Source of the DNA: Diploptera punctata
Lineage: Eukaryota > Arthropoda > Insecta > Blattodea > Blaberidae
Assembly: GCA_030220185.1 (NCBI GenBank)
Contig: JASPKZ010010233.1
Location: forward strand, 1 to 64,000
Length of the DNA: 64,000 nt
Direction of reading: 5' to 3'
The notes below the pieces were generated by a model. It ran no database searches. It saw nothing but the letters and a program-made list of their open reading frames with translations, and was not told the origin of the DNA. Both the position numbers and the translations under genes were made by a program. Below are positions 43,880 through 54,293 of this stretch, one piece after another. Numbering within the stretch: position 1 is the stretch's first letter; each line of letters starts with the position of its first letter.

Positions 43880-44640
43880 TATTCAGAAAAAACGTTACTG
43901 AAATATGTCTAGAATATCCTGAGATAATAAATGCCAAACCTTCTCTGCAGGCCTTCTTGTAATTTATACCTCAGCAACGTTTTGATGGTGATTAAATAAA
44001 GTGATATTACACCACTTTCGCGGAAACCGCGGTATTAAATATAATTTGTGTTTTGCGATAAGAGTACCGGTACTGTATGTTGTAATATTCACATGATACT
44101 AAGCTAGAAAAACTGTTTCATAAACCTAGGAAATACGTGATATGATTATTCCAAGAAAGATTAAAGACGGCCATTTTCACTTACTCCAGGAACGAAAATG
44201 TTTTTGACATAAAAATAAGTTCTGGGAACTAAAATTATTAGACCTTAAATAACATAAATGTATATCCAAATATTATCACCGAATCTGTGGTGTAACTGCT
44301 AGCGTGTCTTGCTGTAATTCTAGGGATTCCGACTTTGATTACCGGCTAATGCATAGATTTTTTTCTTTGGCTATAGGCTTTACGAGAGAATTTACTTGGC
44401 AAAGAAAAAAACAATTGAGTAACTACTTGAATTCATTGAAACGTAGAGGTTAAGATACCTGAAACTTAAATTGAGATATTACATCATGTTAACTACGTAT
44501 TTGACTTTAGGCTACTATCATCTGCTAGTGATTGACAGTAAACCATTTCAGTTGGTCTTGCTCTTCAAACTACCTTGCCAGAGAATGATGATGATGACAT
44601 TTCTTTTTTATTTACGAATATTCCACAATACAGTGTTTCT
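43880..44640. other. No gene recognised
   Basis: Positions 44283-44410 (gtggtgtaactgctagcgtg; gattccgactttgattaccgg; gagagaatttacttggcaa) have a SINE-like layout with a degenerate A and B box. No second copy in the window confirms it. Confidence 0.35.
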
Positions 44641-44644
44641 TCTT

Positions 44645-44985
44645 CAACCCAAAGTGATTTTTCGCCAGAGGTTCCTGTCTAAAGCATCTTCTTCCCTCAA
44701 ATCGCTAGTCTCCATATTTCTCTTCACTTCATGCATCCATCGTTCTTTAGGCCTGCCTCTTCCACTTCTTCCATTACCTTTCCAATTAAGGATCTTCTTT
44801 GGTATTCTCTCTTCTTCCATTCTTATGAGGTGTCCATACCATTTCAAATATTTTTCTTCTATTTTTCCTAATATGTTTTTTCAACTTGCATAATTTCCCT
44901 TATTGTGCTATTTCTGACCTTATCCCTTCTTGAGATTCTTATCGATCGCCTCCAAAAATCCATTTCTACTGCTAACAGCTTATTG
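44645..44985 (-). mobile_element. L-beta-type LINE C-terminal fragment
   Basis: Minus strand: MDFWRRSIRISRRDKVRNST, then KWYGHLIRMEEERIPKKILN, then GRGRPKERWMHEVKRNMETS and LDRNLWRKITLG. This is a relative of the 53551-54222 copy, with a frameshift between the two blocks. Confidence 0.82.
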
Positions 44986-45007
44986 ATGATGATGATGATG
45001 ATGATGA

Positions 45008-46320
45008 TAACTCACTGACACTATTGAACCGAAGGTTTGTGGCAGCGCGGTTATATTATATTTTTCATATATCCTTTTCCTTCAGCATTCATCCACCTAT
45101 ATTCTGGCTGGAGAAATAAAAACTATTTGACCATACAAAATTATTTTTTCAAAAGCAACGTAAAAACTGTTTGATTATATGGATCCAAAACCTGGCTATC
45201 AAATAATCAGAATAAATAGGCGGAAATATTTTAAATATTCATTGTCCAATGATATGTAACAAAAATTTTGGAGATTAACTGAAGAAGAATCAATAGAGAT
45301 CCGAATTAAAAGGCGGAAATGGAGTTGGATAGTTCGAACACTAAGAAAATAAAACGAGACCATAGAGAAAGTAGTATTGTAATGAAACCCTCAAGGAGTA
45401 CGGAAACTGGGAAAACCGAGAGAGGATCATGAAGAAGGAAAATAAATGATGAAATGGAAAGGTATGAAAAGATTTGGAAAGAAGTGAAGACAAAAGCAAC
45501 AAATCTTGTTCGATGGAAAGTTCTCATTAAGGAGTGAAAGGAGATACTTACATCCCTATTTTGAACTATGTTTTCTAATCATTCCCTGTATATTTCACCT
45601 TCCTCACATCATGGTTAATATTATTGTCCCATCTCAATACCAACTGAGTACATTCAACTGAATAATTTCGATTCGTTTCATTCCCAATTCATGCCACATT
45701 TCCTCCCCATCGCAACCTTCGAGACTTAATAAATTGTCCTAATTACATTGGTTTCCATAAAGATCATGTAGCTCACTGTTACGTACTCATCTCCATTTCC
45801 TGTTTGTTCGTATCTCTTTCGTCCAGAATTTTTCTTAAAAACTTCATTCTCAAATGTGTGTAATATTGTCTTCTCCCTTAAAGTAAGATACCATGTTTTG
45901 TATTCATATAACTGGAAGAATAACATTTTTATATATCTTTAGTTTAATGTTCTTTTTTAATAATTTGGGATAACAGTTCCAGTAATACGATTTAGCATGC
46001 TATTTCAGACTTGAGTATAAGTTTAATTTAATTCTGCATCTCATTCCTGTTTATAGTTATTGTTCCAAATATTTGAATTCAACCACTTCTTCAACAAATC
46101 TCTTTATTATTAACTATCCATTGCATAATTTATTCTTATGTGTAACATATAAGCCAATTTAGTTTTATTGATATTCACTCCAACCCCAGTTTCTTAGTGT
46201 TATTTAATTGAATGAGTATGTTGGCTTTTAGTATTTCCTCGCTCTCGACAAATAATACCTCATTATCGGCATATACCAACACTTCATAAACATAACTGAG
46301 TGTTGCGCTTCTTTATCCTC
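45008..46320 (-). mobile_element. L-alpha LINE, split by an L-theta LINE
   Basis: The 3' end is at 45008-45065 (ttcaatagtgtcagtgagtt). The rest is 45557-46320, reaching back through a decayed YAD box (LLVYADNEVL) near 46270. Frames are broken throughout. An L-theta fragment (45110-45545, plus strand) separates the parts. Confidence 0.8.
45110..45545 (+). mobile_element. L-theta LINE C-terminal fragment inserted in L-alpha
   Basis: Translation FWRLTEEESIEIRIKRRKWS, WIVRTLRK, NPQGVRKLGKPREDHEEGK-type, ERSEDKSNKSCSMESSH in mixed frames. The motif TLRK--x-I---AL-WNPQGxRKxGRPR marks a LINE clade different from L-alpha. The 3' end is near aaggagatacttacatc. Confidence 0.75.
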
Positions 46321-46326
46321 TAATAT

Positions 46327-46336
46327 GTTATTATTA

Positions 46337-46376
<40 letters not shown>

Positions 46377-46510
46377 TATTATTGCCGTTGTTGTTCCAAA
46401 GTTCTATGAATCACAATCACCGTAAGGAAAAGAACCAAGTTAATAGCAGATGGTTCCTACTTCGAATTCAACATAGTCAAGAGCAAACTCATTATTGTTA
46501 TTAGTATTAC

Positions 46511-46563
<53 letters not shown>
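46327..46563 (+). repeat. Two (ATT)n microsatellites
   Basis: 46327-46383 and 46492-46563, with about 110 bases of unrecognised sequence between them. Confidence 0.92.
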
Positions 46564-46564
<1 letters not shown>

Positions 46565-46696
46565 CCAAGAAAACCCACGAGTGAGGGCCCTATTTTTTTA
46601 AATCTTCAAACATTTTGACCTGAAACAACCAGAACTGCTAAATTTCAAGATTTTTGTCAATTCTTTTATATTGTTGCCATATAAAACTAAACTCCA

Positions 46697-46920
46697 TGGC
46701 GCGACAGGCCTAGAATACCCTTGGCTTACCAGCCGGCTACTGGCCTCACATATGCATGTGTAATCAGAGAGATAGACGATTATTTTCCAGTGTAGTGGTC
46801 ACATGTGGTCAGCACGTTCGGTCCCCAACCGTATAGCTGGTTTTCTCAACATGGAGCCGCTACTTATTGTAGCTACCCAAATTCCTTACAATGCTGGGTG
46901 GGCACCGGTCCCATACATGA
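46697..46920 (-). mobile_element. S2 SINE, head missing
   Basis: Body and tail on the minus strand: gaccggtgcccacccagcat, agtagcggctccatgttgag, gccagtagccggctggtaag, ending gtcgcgccatgg. It stops at catgtatggg. Confidence 0.8.
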
Positions 46921-47052
46921 AAACAAATTTTAAATTATAAAATTAAATCAAATTATTAGTGGAAAAGTGGTATAAGAGGCCTAACGAAAAGAATTATAGG
47001 TTCCTATTTAAAATTTAATATTTACGATATAAATCTTACTATCTTAAACATA

Positions 47053-47698
47053 GTCCATCACTGTGGTCTCGAGTTAGCGTGCTGCTTTGTCACGCAGCGG
47101 GCCCGGGTTGCATTCCCAATCGAGACAGGCTCCTGAATGTAAGACAAATGTCAGGAAGCTTAGGGTCCAACGATCCCCTAAAATCATCCGGCCACCATCA
47201 TCATCCTTATCATTATCATCATCATCCTTCACCGGTGTAGAAAGCAACGGGAAGCTACCACACCTATATCTAATTCCCTAGTAGAGCTGCAAAGTATAGC
47301 ATGAAAATGCTAATGGATAATGAAATCAAGGGATAAAAGCAATACAGACTGCGGAAATGCTGTTTTTTACGTAATGTTAAAGGATGCACAAGAGCGGATA
47401 GAATAAGGAATGAAACTATACGAGAAGAGTTAAATATATATATAAAATTGAAGATAAAATCAGCGAAAATAATAAGAAATGGACAGAACACTTAATGAGA
47501 ATGAACAACGAAAGGATACCAAAAAGAACCTTCCTGTATAATCCCAGAGGAACAAGTGATGTTGGCCGACCACGTAGAAGATGGACTCCACTTTTAACTT
47601 CGCCGGAACAGGCTGCATAGCCTAAACCTTGCAGTAGAAGAAGAAGATGCTATGATTGCAGTGAAAGATCTGCCCTCGGGCAGAATTACTATGGATGG
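47053..47698 (+). mobile_element. S1 SINE, short-core variant, split by L-zeta
   Basis: The first part, 47053-47312, has the head (cactgtggtctcgagttagc), an altered B box (ggttgcattccc), the short core gagacaggctcctgaatgta and the middle. The second part, 47647-47698, has tgattgcagtgaaagatctg and the ggat end. A LINE tail sits between, with atgcta repeated on both sides. Confidence 0.9.
47313..47646 (+). mobile_element. L-zeta LINE C-terminal fragment
   Basis: Mixed-frame translation with KLYEKS, KWTEHLMRMNNERIPKRTFL, YNPRGTSDVGRPRRRWTPLL and a short gaa/gaagaa 3' tail. The frame is broken at the start. It is inserted in an S1 SINE with a 6-base target duplication (atgcta). Confidence 0.8.
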
Positions 47699-47869
47699 AT
47701 TTTAAACATTAATTACTGTGTTAGATAAAAATATCTCGTTAACATGCAATGGAGGCTCACGGGGCCTGGGTACGTGGGTCCACTATTTCAAACAAAGACA
47801 TCTGGAGGATATAGGAATAATACTGAGCTCCAGTCGGTTTTACTATCAGAACATTGATATACAGGGTGT

Positions 47870-48397
47870 AATTAAATTTCCATTACAGACTTTGAGGATG
47901 TGTAGTGGGGATCAAGACCATTACGTTTAACATAGGAGCTCATTTCCGGAAACATAATGTTTTCCCGTTACATGCAAAATACCACAACGCACTTTGCTCT
48001 CTCTGACGCCTGCTGCTTGTCGTTTGGATCCACAAGAAGGGCTCGATGTGACGACCACCTCCGTAACATGTTCTAATACACACGATAATCAATCCTTGGG
48101 CCTGCAACATTCGCCGCAGCCATAACACGTGCCAGTAGGTAGGTCTTCCTCGGTTGCTTCAGGGCACTCGTATATCAGAGATTTCTTGTAGTATTCTAGC
48201 GACCCCAAATCGGTAGAACGTGCAGGATCTTTGGCGCCGAAAATGCGGGAGAGTTGAACGCGTGTTGTGTGTATAATATGTGCACGTAGCGTGACAACGG
48301 TACGTTTCCGGGCATGGGTTCCAATGTTAAACGTAAATGTCTTGGTCCTCGCTACACGTCCTCAATGTCTATAATGGGAATTTAGTTACACCCGGTA
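47870..48397 (-). mobile_element. TIR transposon remnant, probably mariner-like
   Basis: The ends tacagggtgtaattaaattt and aatttagttacacccggta begin inverted repeats of about 110 bases with scattered mismatches. On the minus strand the frame DYRVCVLEHVTEVVVTSSPS, then EQSALWYFACNGKTLCFRK, has the position and look of a mariner-type transposase C-terminus (DYRxDVCRxTxGxHIE). The catalytic domain is absent. The ta flanks could be the target site. Confidence 0.6.
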
Positions 48398-48715
48398 TAT
48401 TCATTTATAGGGGTTATGTAGGCTCCAGGGCCATTCTGAACAGATCTGAGTGAAATAAAAAACTCGACCCTTCCGCTACCCCGGGGCATCCAATATGTGG
48501 TGGCACGCATACCATCTAAAATACTGTACCTGGCCCATACATGAATATCTAAACAGCTTACAAACGCAACTTTATATTACCGGAGCACATTCACTTTATT
48601 GCATTTGAATAAAGTCCCTCGGAGGGGCCTTGAAGCCTTTAGCGGATGCGTCCCCGATCTCAAGTAGGTGGTATTCTTTTAATGATGCTCATTAGCGTCG
48701 CTGTTATGATGCAGT
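48398..48715. other. No feature recognised
   Basis: Less AT-rich than its surroundings. No frame or repeat that I can name. Confidence 0.3.
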
Positions 48716-48957
48716 ATATAATAAGAACAGTTAACTCTCGTAGATTGCAATGGGAAATGAAAGATTGGCATGTAAAATTCTTGTAAGAAAACCAGAAGGA
48801 AAACGGTCAGTTGGTAGACCAAGAAAGAGGTGGGAGAACACATTAACCATATTTTGAGGAAAGTAGATTATACAGAAGAAGATTGGAAAACATAACATCA
48901 GGATAGGGATGTCAGCAAGGCCATAAACATACTGGTTCGAGAGAGCCAGTGAGTTTA
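48716..48957 (+). mobile_element. L-alpha LINE 3' fragment
   Basis: From tataataagaacagttaact to gttcgagagagccagtgagt, with several small deletions. Confidence 0.85.
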
Positions 48958-49099
48958 TTGACTACTTAAATATGTTCACTAAATAATAAGGGAAATAAAA
49001 AAAAAGCTTGAAACCTATAAAAAATAATAAATAATTTAAAGATAAGGGTAAAAACTCTTTCACGATAAATATATCAACTTGAGTTAGTTATTAAGGTGT

Positions 49100-49915
49100 A
49101 GTATTATTGGGCGTTAGCGAGGAGACAAAAGGGGTCAACACGCATACTCTATTTGAGAAACACTAAGAAATTGGGACTGGAAGTAAACATCAATAAAGCA
49201 AAATATATGTTTACACACACAGAAATAGCCTACACTGTATAATGGATATGGACAGTTAATAACTATGAGGGAAATTTTGAAGAAGTGGCTGAATTCAAAT
49301 ATCTAGGAACAATAATCACAAATAGGAACAAGATGCACAAAGAAATTAAACATAGGCTCAATTCTGAAAATGTAGTCAGTACAGGGACTCCTGTCGTTCC
49401 AACTTCTCTCACTAAAAAAAAAAAGTTACTGAAAATATATAAAACTCTTATTCTCCCAGTTACATTATATGAATGAAAACATGGGCTCTTACCTTAAGGG
49501 AGGAGAATAAATTAAGAGTATTTGAAAATAAAGTTCTCAGCAAAATTTTTGGACCAAAGAGAGAGATGAACAGACAGGCAATGGAGAAGACTACATAACA
49601 GTGAGCTACATAATCTTTATAGGAAACCAGACGTAATAAGAACAGTAAAGTCTCGTAGACTGTGATGGGCAGAGCATGTTGAATGAATTGGGAATGAAAG
49701 AGGGACATGGAAGCTTCTTGTAGGAAAACCAGAAGGAAAACGCCAAATTGGCAGGTCATGAATGAGGTGGGAGAATAATATTAATAATGATTTGAGGGAA
49801 GTAGATTATACAGGGGATGATTGGAAAACATTAGGTCAGGATAGGGATGCGTAGAGAGCTATTGTCCGCGCATACATGAACCTACGGGTTCGATAGCGCC
49901 AGTGAGTTAGTTAGT
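49100..49915 (+). mobile_element. L-alpha LINE 3' half
   Basis: Starts just after the YADD box (ttagcgaggagacaaaaggg), includes MAEFKYLGTIITNRNKMHKE, and ends gttcgatagcgccagtgagt. There is one frameshift after the LILPVTLYE segment and later stops. The core enzyme is missing. Confidence 0.87.
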
Positions 49916-50335
49916 TTAGTTTATTCAAAGTTGGGCGTGAAAAGTCAACACACTTTGTTTAAATATCTCTAATTTCAGATTTGAGGACATTTGAAGTACT
50001 ACACGGTAAACATGGATTTAGTTATTTTCAGAAGGTAACAATACTAAAAATGTATATGTCCTTGAGGGAAAAATCAACCGTTCCCGGCCGTGAACCTCGG
50101 AGCCATTAATAGTCCATGGCGTCAATTCTCAGGAGGCAACCAAAAATAGAAAAAAAGCTTTCTAGATATGAGTGGTAAGAGGGAAATATAAAGCCTCCTG
50201 CGGACCAGCAGGTAAAGAGCTATTGTCTTGTGGCAAGGCAATGATTTTGGGTAAAAAAAACAATGGCAAGCTCCCATTTCATCAAAAGAAAAATGTTACT
50301 ATAGAAGACTAAACCAAGGAAAATATTTTTGTTTC
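49916..50335. other. No gene seen
   Basis: Positions 50190-50290 (cctcctgcggaccagcaggt; tcttgtggcaaggcaatgat) resemble 21760-21850, so a further old repeat is likely. Confidence 0.35.
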
Positions 50336-51110
50336 TTTTATCGCCTTCTTCTTATCCATAATTTGTAGAATTTTCATCCTTTTATTTCCAAAATCGCTCC
50401 TCGGAGGAAGACTTATTGGATGTGCATCCACTGTCTATCCATCTCTTGGCTGTGTTCCTCTTGCTCTTCTCCCGTCCATTGGTCTATCTTCTTTAGCTCT
50501 TTTTGCAAGTCGGTTGTCTTCCATTCTTTCTATATGACCTTTTCAATATTTTAGTCTAACTATAATAAATTTGGTTATGTCTTGAATATGACATTTTTCC
50601 CTAATTTCTGTGTTGTATCAAATAATGTTTTCCACTGAATAGTTCTTAAGATTTTAATTTCCGATCCGATTGAGGGTCTTTCCACTTTTCAGCGGTTGCC
50701 CTTTTACCAGCCGGCTGCTGGCCCTTCACATCCACATGTGTCAATCACAGAGGTAGATGATCAACAGCCAGTGTAGGGGTGACATGTGGTTAGCATGTCG
50801 AGTCCCCCAGCCGTTATAGCTGGTTCCTCAACCTGGAGCCGCTACTTATTGTAGCTACCCAATTGCCTCACGATACTGGGTGGGCACCGGTCCCATACTG
50901 GCCGAAATACCATGAGAAAATTTCTTCCCCCATGGAGACTCGAACCAGCGCAAGTCCCGTAGCTCTGCGCCAAGGCTTCCTACCTTAACCGCTCGGCTAC
51001 GGCGCGGGACTAAGATTTTAATTTCACATGTGCTTATTATTTGTTTAGTTTTTGATGTATCAGCCCTAGTTCCTGTTCCATATACGATAACTGTTTATTT
51101 TATAATAATT
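50336..51110 (-). mobile_element. L-eta LINE C-terminal fragment, split by S2
   Basis: Minus strand: TVIVYGTGTRADTSKTKQII, STCEIKILRTIQWKTLFDTT (51100 back past the insertion), then KGHIERMEDNRLAKRAKEDR and PMDGRRARGTQPRDG. A one-base shift lies between. The S2 SINE at 50662-51010 interrupts it at the codon for ILRT. Confidence 0.78.
50662..51010 (-). mobile_element. S2 SINE, complete, 15-bp target duplication
   Basis: The flanks taagattttaatttc (50647-50661 and 51011-51025) are identical, so both ends are exact. The head is gtcccgcgccgtagccgagc then ggttaagg, with B box ggttcgagtctcc. The end is aaagaccctcaatcggatcg. This is the reference copy for S2. Confidence 0.96.
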
Positions 51111-51116
51111 ATTGTT

Positions 51117-51118
51117 CT

Positions 51119-51190
<72 letters not shown>

Positions 51191-51192
51191 TT
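51117..51192 (+). repeat. Mirror microsatellite (AAT)n then (ATT)n
   Basis: About 10 AAT units switch to about 14 ATT units at 51150, so the tract is self-complementary and could form a cruciform. It may be two LINE tails facing each other. Confidence 0.9.
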
Positions 51193-51665
51193 ACTTACTT
51201 ACTCACTGGCACTATCGAACCCGTAGGTTCATGGCCGCACGGACATAAGCTCTCCATACATCCCTATCCTGAGCTAATGCTTTCCAATCATTTCCTGTAT
51301 AATCTACTTCCCTCAAATCATAGTTAATGTTGTTCTCCCACCTCATTCTTGGTCTACCAACTGGGCGTTTTCCTTCGGCTTTCCTACAAGAAGTTTCCAT
51401 GCACGTCTTTCATTCCCCATACGCGCAACATGTCCTGCCCATCGCAGTCTACGGGACTTAACTGTTCTTATTATATCTGGCTTCCTATAAAGACCATGTA
51501 GTTCATTGTTATGTAGTCTTCTCCATTCACCTGTCTGTTCATCTCTCTTTGGTCCAAAAATTTTCCTAAGAACTTTATTCTCAAATACTCGTAATCTCCT
51601 TTCCTCCCTTAAAGTAAGAGTCCATGTTTCGCACCCATATAATATAACTGGTAGAATAATAGTGG
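51189..51665 (-). mobile_element. L-alpha LINE 3' fragment, well preserved
   Basis: Minus strand from LPVILYGC to PRMRWENNINYDLREVDYTG and RAAMNLRVR, 3' end ttcgatagtgccagtgagta and TAAG units. The first of three same-orientation L-alpha pieces in 1.7 kb. Confidence 0.9.
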
Positions 51666-51689
51666 CAATATTATTATTACTATTATTAT

Positions 51690-52155
51690 TAACTAACTCA
51701 CTGACGCTATAGAAACCATAGGTTAATGGCTGCGCAGATATAAGCTTTTCATACTACATTCTTATCCCGACTTAAAGTTTTCCAGTCATCCCCTGTATAA
51801 TCAACTTCCTTAAATCAAGGTTAATGTTATTCTCCCACCTCATTCTTGTCCTGCCCACTGGGCGCTTTATCTCTGGTTTTCCTACAAGGAGTTTCCAACC
51901 CCTCTTTCATTCCCATTCGTGCCACATGTTTTGCCCATCCCAGTCTACGAGCCTTAACTGTTCTTATATCTGGTTTCCCATAGATATAATGTAGTTCATT
52001 TGTAAGTAGTCTTCCCCATTCACCTGTCTGTTCATCAGTCTTTGGTCCAAAATTGTTCCCATGATCTTAATTTTCAAATACTCGTAATTTTTCTTCCTCC
52101 CTTAAAGTAAGAATCCATGCTTCGCATCCATATAACTGGGAGAATAATAGTTTTA
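51690..52155 (-). mobile_element. L-alpha LINE 3' fragment
   Basis: Same span and orientation as the piece before, but diverged (3' end ttctatagcgtcagtgagtt). Confidence 0.87.
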
Positions 52156-52221
52156 TATGAGAGAAATTGGGACAAGAGTCCCTGTAATGCATAATAACAT
52201 GCGTTTCCAGATTGAGCCTAT

Positions 52222-52255
52222 GTTTATTATTATTATTACTATTATTACTATTATA

Positions 52256-52291
<36 letters not shown>

Positions 52292-52325
52292 TATTATTAT
52301 TATTATTATTATTATATTATTATTA
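52222..52325 (+). repeat. Microsatellite (ATT)n, interrupted
   Basis: Runs of ATT with short slips; it leads into two LINE fragments. Confidence 0.92.
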
Positions 52326-52413
52326 TAAGGCAGAAGATCTGTGGGTCGACCTTTTCGGAGATGGCGGGAGACCGTAACGGGCCACTGGGCCTAATACTTG
52401 AAAGGACGACGAT
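52326..52413 (+). mobile_element. L-epsilon LINE, last 30 codons
   Basis: RRRSVGRPFRRWRETVTGHW followed by the stop and a GAT/ATT tail. It matches 38520-38605. Confidence 0.7.
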
Positions 52414-52428
52414 GATGATTATTTATTA

Positions 52429-52690
52429 TTATATAAAATGCAAGCAATTAAATTGGTATGGGCATGTACGACGAATGCAAGAAGAAAGGTTACCCAGAAA
52501 AATATTGGAATGGTGTTCATTTGAAAGAAGAAGGAAAGGAAGACCTCGAAACTCGTGGATGCAAGAAATAAGAACTGGAATGAGAGCAAGAAGACTGGAG
52601 GAAATGGAGTGGATGAATAGAGACAAGTGGAGAAGGAAAATAAAACGTTAGGCACAGAAAGATGTGTAAATACTGAAAATATGTAAATAA
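52429..52690 (+). mobile_element. L-beta-type LINE C-terminal fragment
   Basis: Open frame to 52651: LNWYGHVRRMQEERLPRKIL, EWCSFERRRKGRPRNSWMQE, MRARRLEEMEWMNRDKWRRK. Followed by taaataaataaaattattat as 3' tail. Its relatives are at 16500 and 44645. Confidence 0.82.
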
Positions 52691-52706
52691 ATAAAATTAT
52701 TATTAT

Positions 52707-52880
52707 AAAATAACTCATGACACTATCGAACCTGGAGGTTCATGACCGTCCGAACATAAGCTCTCCATATATCCCTATCCTGAGGTAATATGTTCCGGTC
52801 ATCCTCTGTATAATATTTACCTCCCTCAAATAATAGTTAATGTTATTCTCTCGCCTCATTCTTGGCCTACCTACTCAGAA
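52707..52880 (-). mobile_element. L-alpha LINE, terminal stub
   Basis: 3' end ttcgatagtgtcatgagtta and about 45 decayed codons upstream; it stops at the GRPRMRW-equivalent. Confidence 0.82.
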
Positions 52881-52899
52881 TTTACATTTGTTATTATAC

Positions 52900-52953
<54 letters not shown>
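52881..52953 (+). repeat. Microsatellite (ATT)n
   Basis: About 24 units. Confidence 0.95.
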
Positions 52954-52955
<2 letters not shown>

Positions 52956-53057
52956 CATGTTCCAATTATCAGAGTTCGTTTCCGTAGCTTGATTTATCTT
53001 CCTTTTAATCTGACCAGCTTATCTCTATTATGTTTTTTAGTATTGCAATTTTTTTTT

Positions 53058-53540
53058 CTGATGGGAGGGAGCTGGCCTACCGCATCAACCCCCAACCTGG
53101 AGGACCAGGGATTTTCAGGTGTCCATCCTTAGATCAGTTGCTTTCACTACAGCTAAGAGCCTGATCTGCCCTATAGGAAGAATTTGACAGAAAAGATAGA
53201 TGAAATGATCCCCACGGCCTCGAATACTCTAATACCATTGGGGTCGGAAAACAACAAGTGTTCAGTCCAGAGAGACTGGATAGGAAAGATAAAAAAGAGA
53301 TATGGTATGGAAGTGGAAGTAATACCATATCGGTCAATATCTCACCATGCTGACCAGTGCAATTGGTGAGTAGCCCATCCCGTCCGTTCACCACATAAAT
53401 TATACGTATAAGTTATATGGTTACTAACAGCTGCACCACGTGAAGGTGGGATTGGACACTAGGAAGATGTGCAGGTCGGTTCCTCTAAGTCTTAGATTTT
53501 AAAGCAATTAGAGGCTCTCCTTCCTCTTAGCATCTTCCCT
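53058..53540 (+). repeat. R2 interspersed repeat
   Basis: Contains cccccaacctggaggaccag and agctaagagcctgatctgcc, both echoed on the minus strand at 33756-34135. It runs into an L-beta LINE and could be part of its 5' region, or of another LINE. Confidence 0.5.
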
Positions 53541-53550
53541 TTTACAGCCT

Positions 53551-54222
53551 TGAAAAAAAAACTAAATATTTATCAATTGGTGAACCAGAACAAAACTTAA
53601 TTTTGGAGACTGGAGAAACAATAACATGTTGTAGTGAGTATTTAGGAATTAAAATAAATAATAATGGGAGTTATGAAGAGGAAATAAGAAATAGAAATAA
53701 TAAAGGAAAATTTGCAATTGCTTGCCTCAATGGAATATTGTGGAATAAAAATATAAGTAAAAAAAATAAAATGAATATATATATCATACAATTGTTAAAA
53801 GCATCATTACTTATGGAGCAGAACTTTGGCCATTAACAACAAAAACAAATAAGTACCTTTTGGCAACGGAAATGGATTTTATACGAAGGGCCGCAAGAAT
53901 TTCAAGAAGAGAAAAAATTAGAAACTCGGTTATAAGGGAGAAAATGAAGATTGAAGACACTATTTTAGATTATATTAAAACTCAGCAATTAAGATGGTAC
54001 GGACATGTCCAGCGAATGGAAGAGGATCGACTACCAAAATCTGTTTTGGAATGGAAACCTGAGGGAAGACGAAGCAGAGGAAGACCTAAAACCTCCTGGA
54101 GTCAGGGAATATGGTTATATATGAAGGAGAAACATCTACAACCAGGAGATTGGATGGACCGACAAAATTGGCTATTAGGAGTCGGACGATGTCAAAGACA
54201 TTAATCAACCGATGATCTATAT
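53551..54222 (+). mobile_element. L-beta LINE C-terminal third, best copy
   Basis: Two open frames with one shift near 53818. The first reads ETGETITCCSEYLGIKINNN and on to NMNIYIIQLLKASLL-type. The second reads ATEMDFIRRAARISRREKIR, QQLRWYGHVQRMEEDRLPKS, EGRRSRGRPKTSW, ending at the stop in 54202-54204. The YADD box and endonuclease are missing. An ATT tail follows at 54226-54291. Confidence 0.87.
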
Positions 54223-54225
54223 ATC

Positions 54226-54291
<66 letters not shown>
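54226..54291 (+). repeat. Microsatellite (ATT)n
   Basis: 22 units, the tail of L-beta. Confidence 0.95.
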
Positions 54292-54292
<1 letters not shown>

Positions 54293-54293
54293 G

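Noticed and set aside
44471..44893. A 140-codon plus-strand frame
   Set aside because: Most of it is the antisense of an L-beta LINE fragment on the minus strand.
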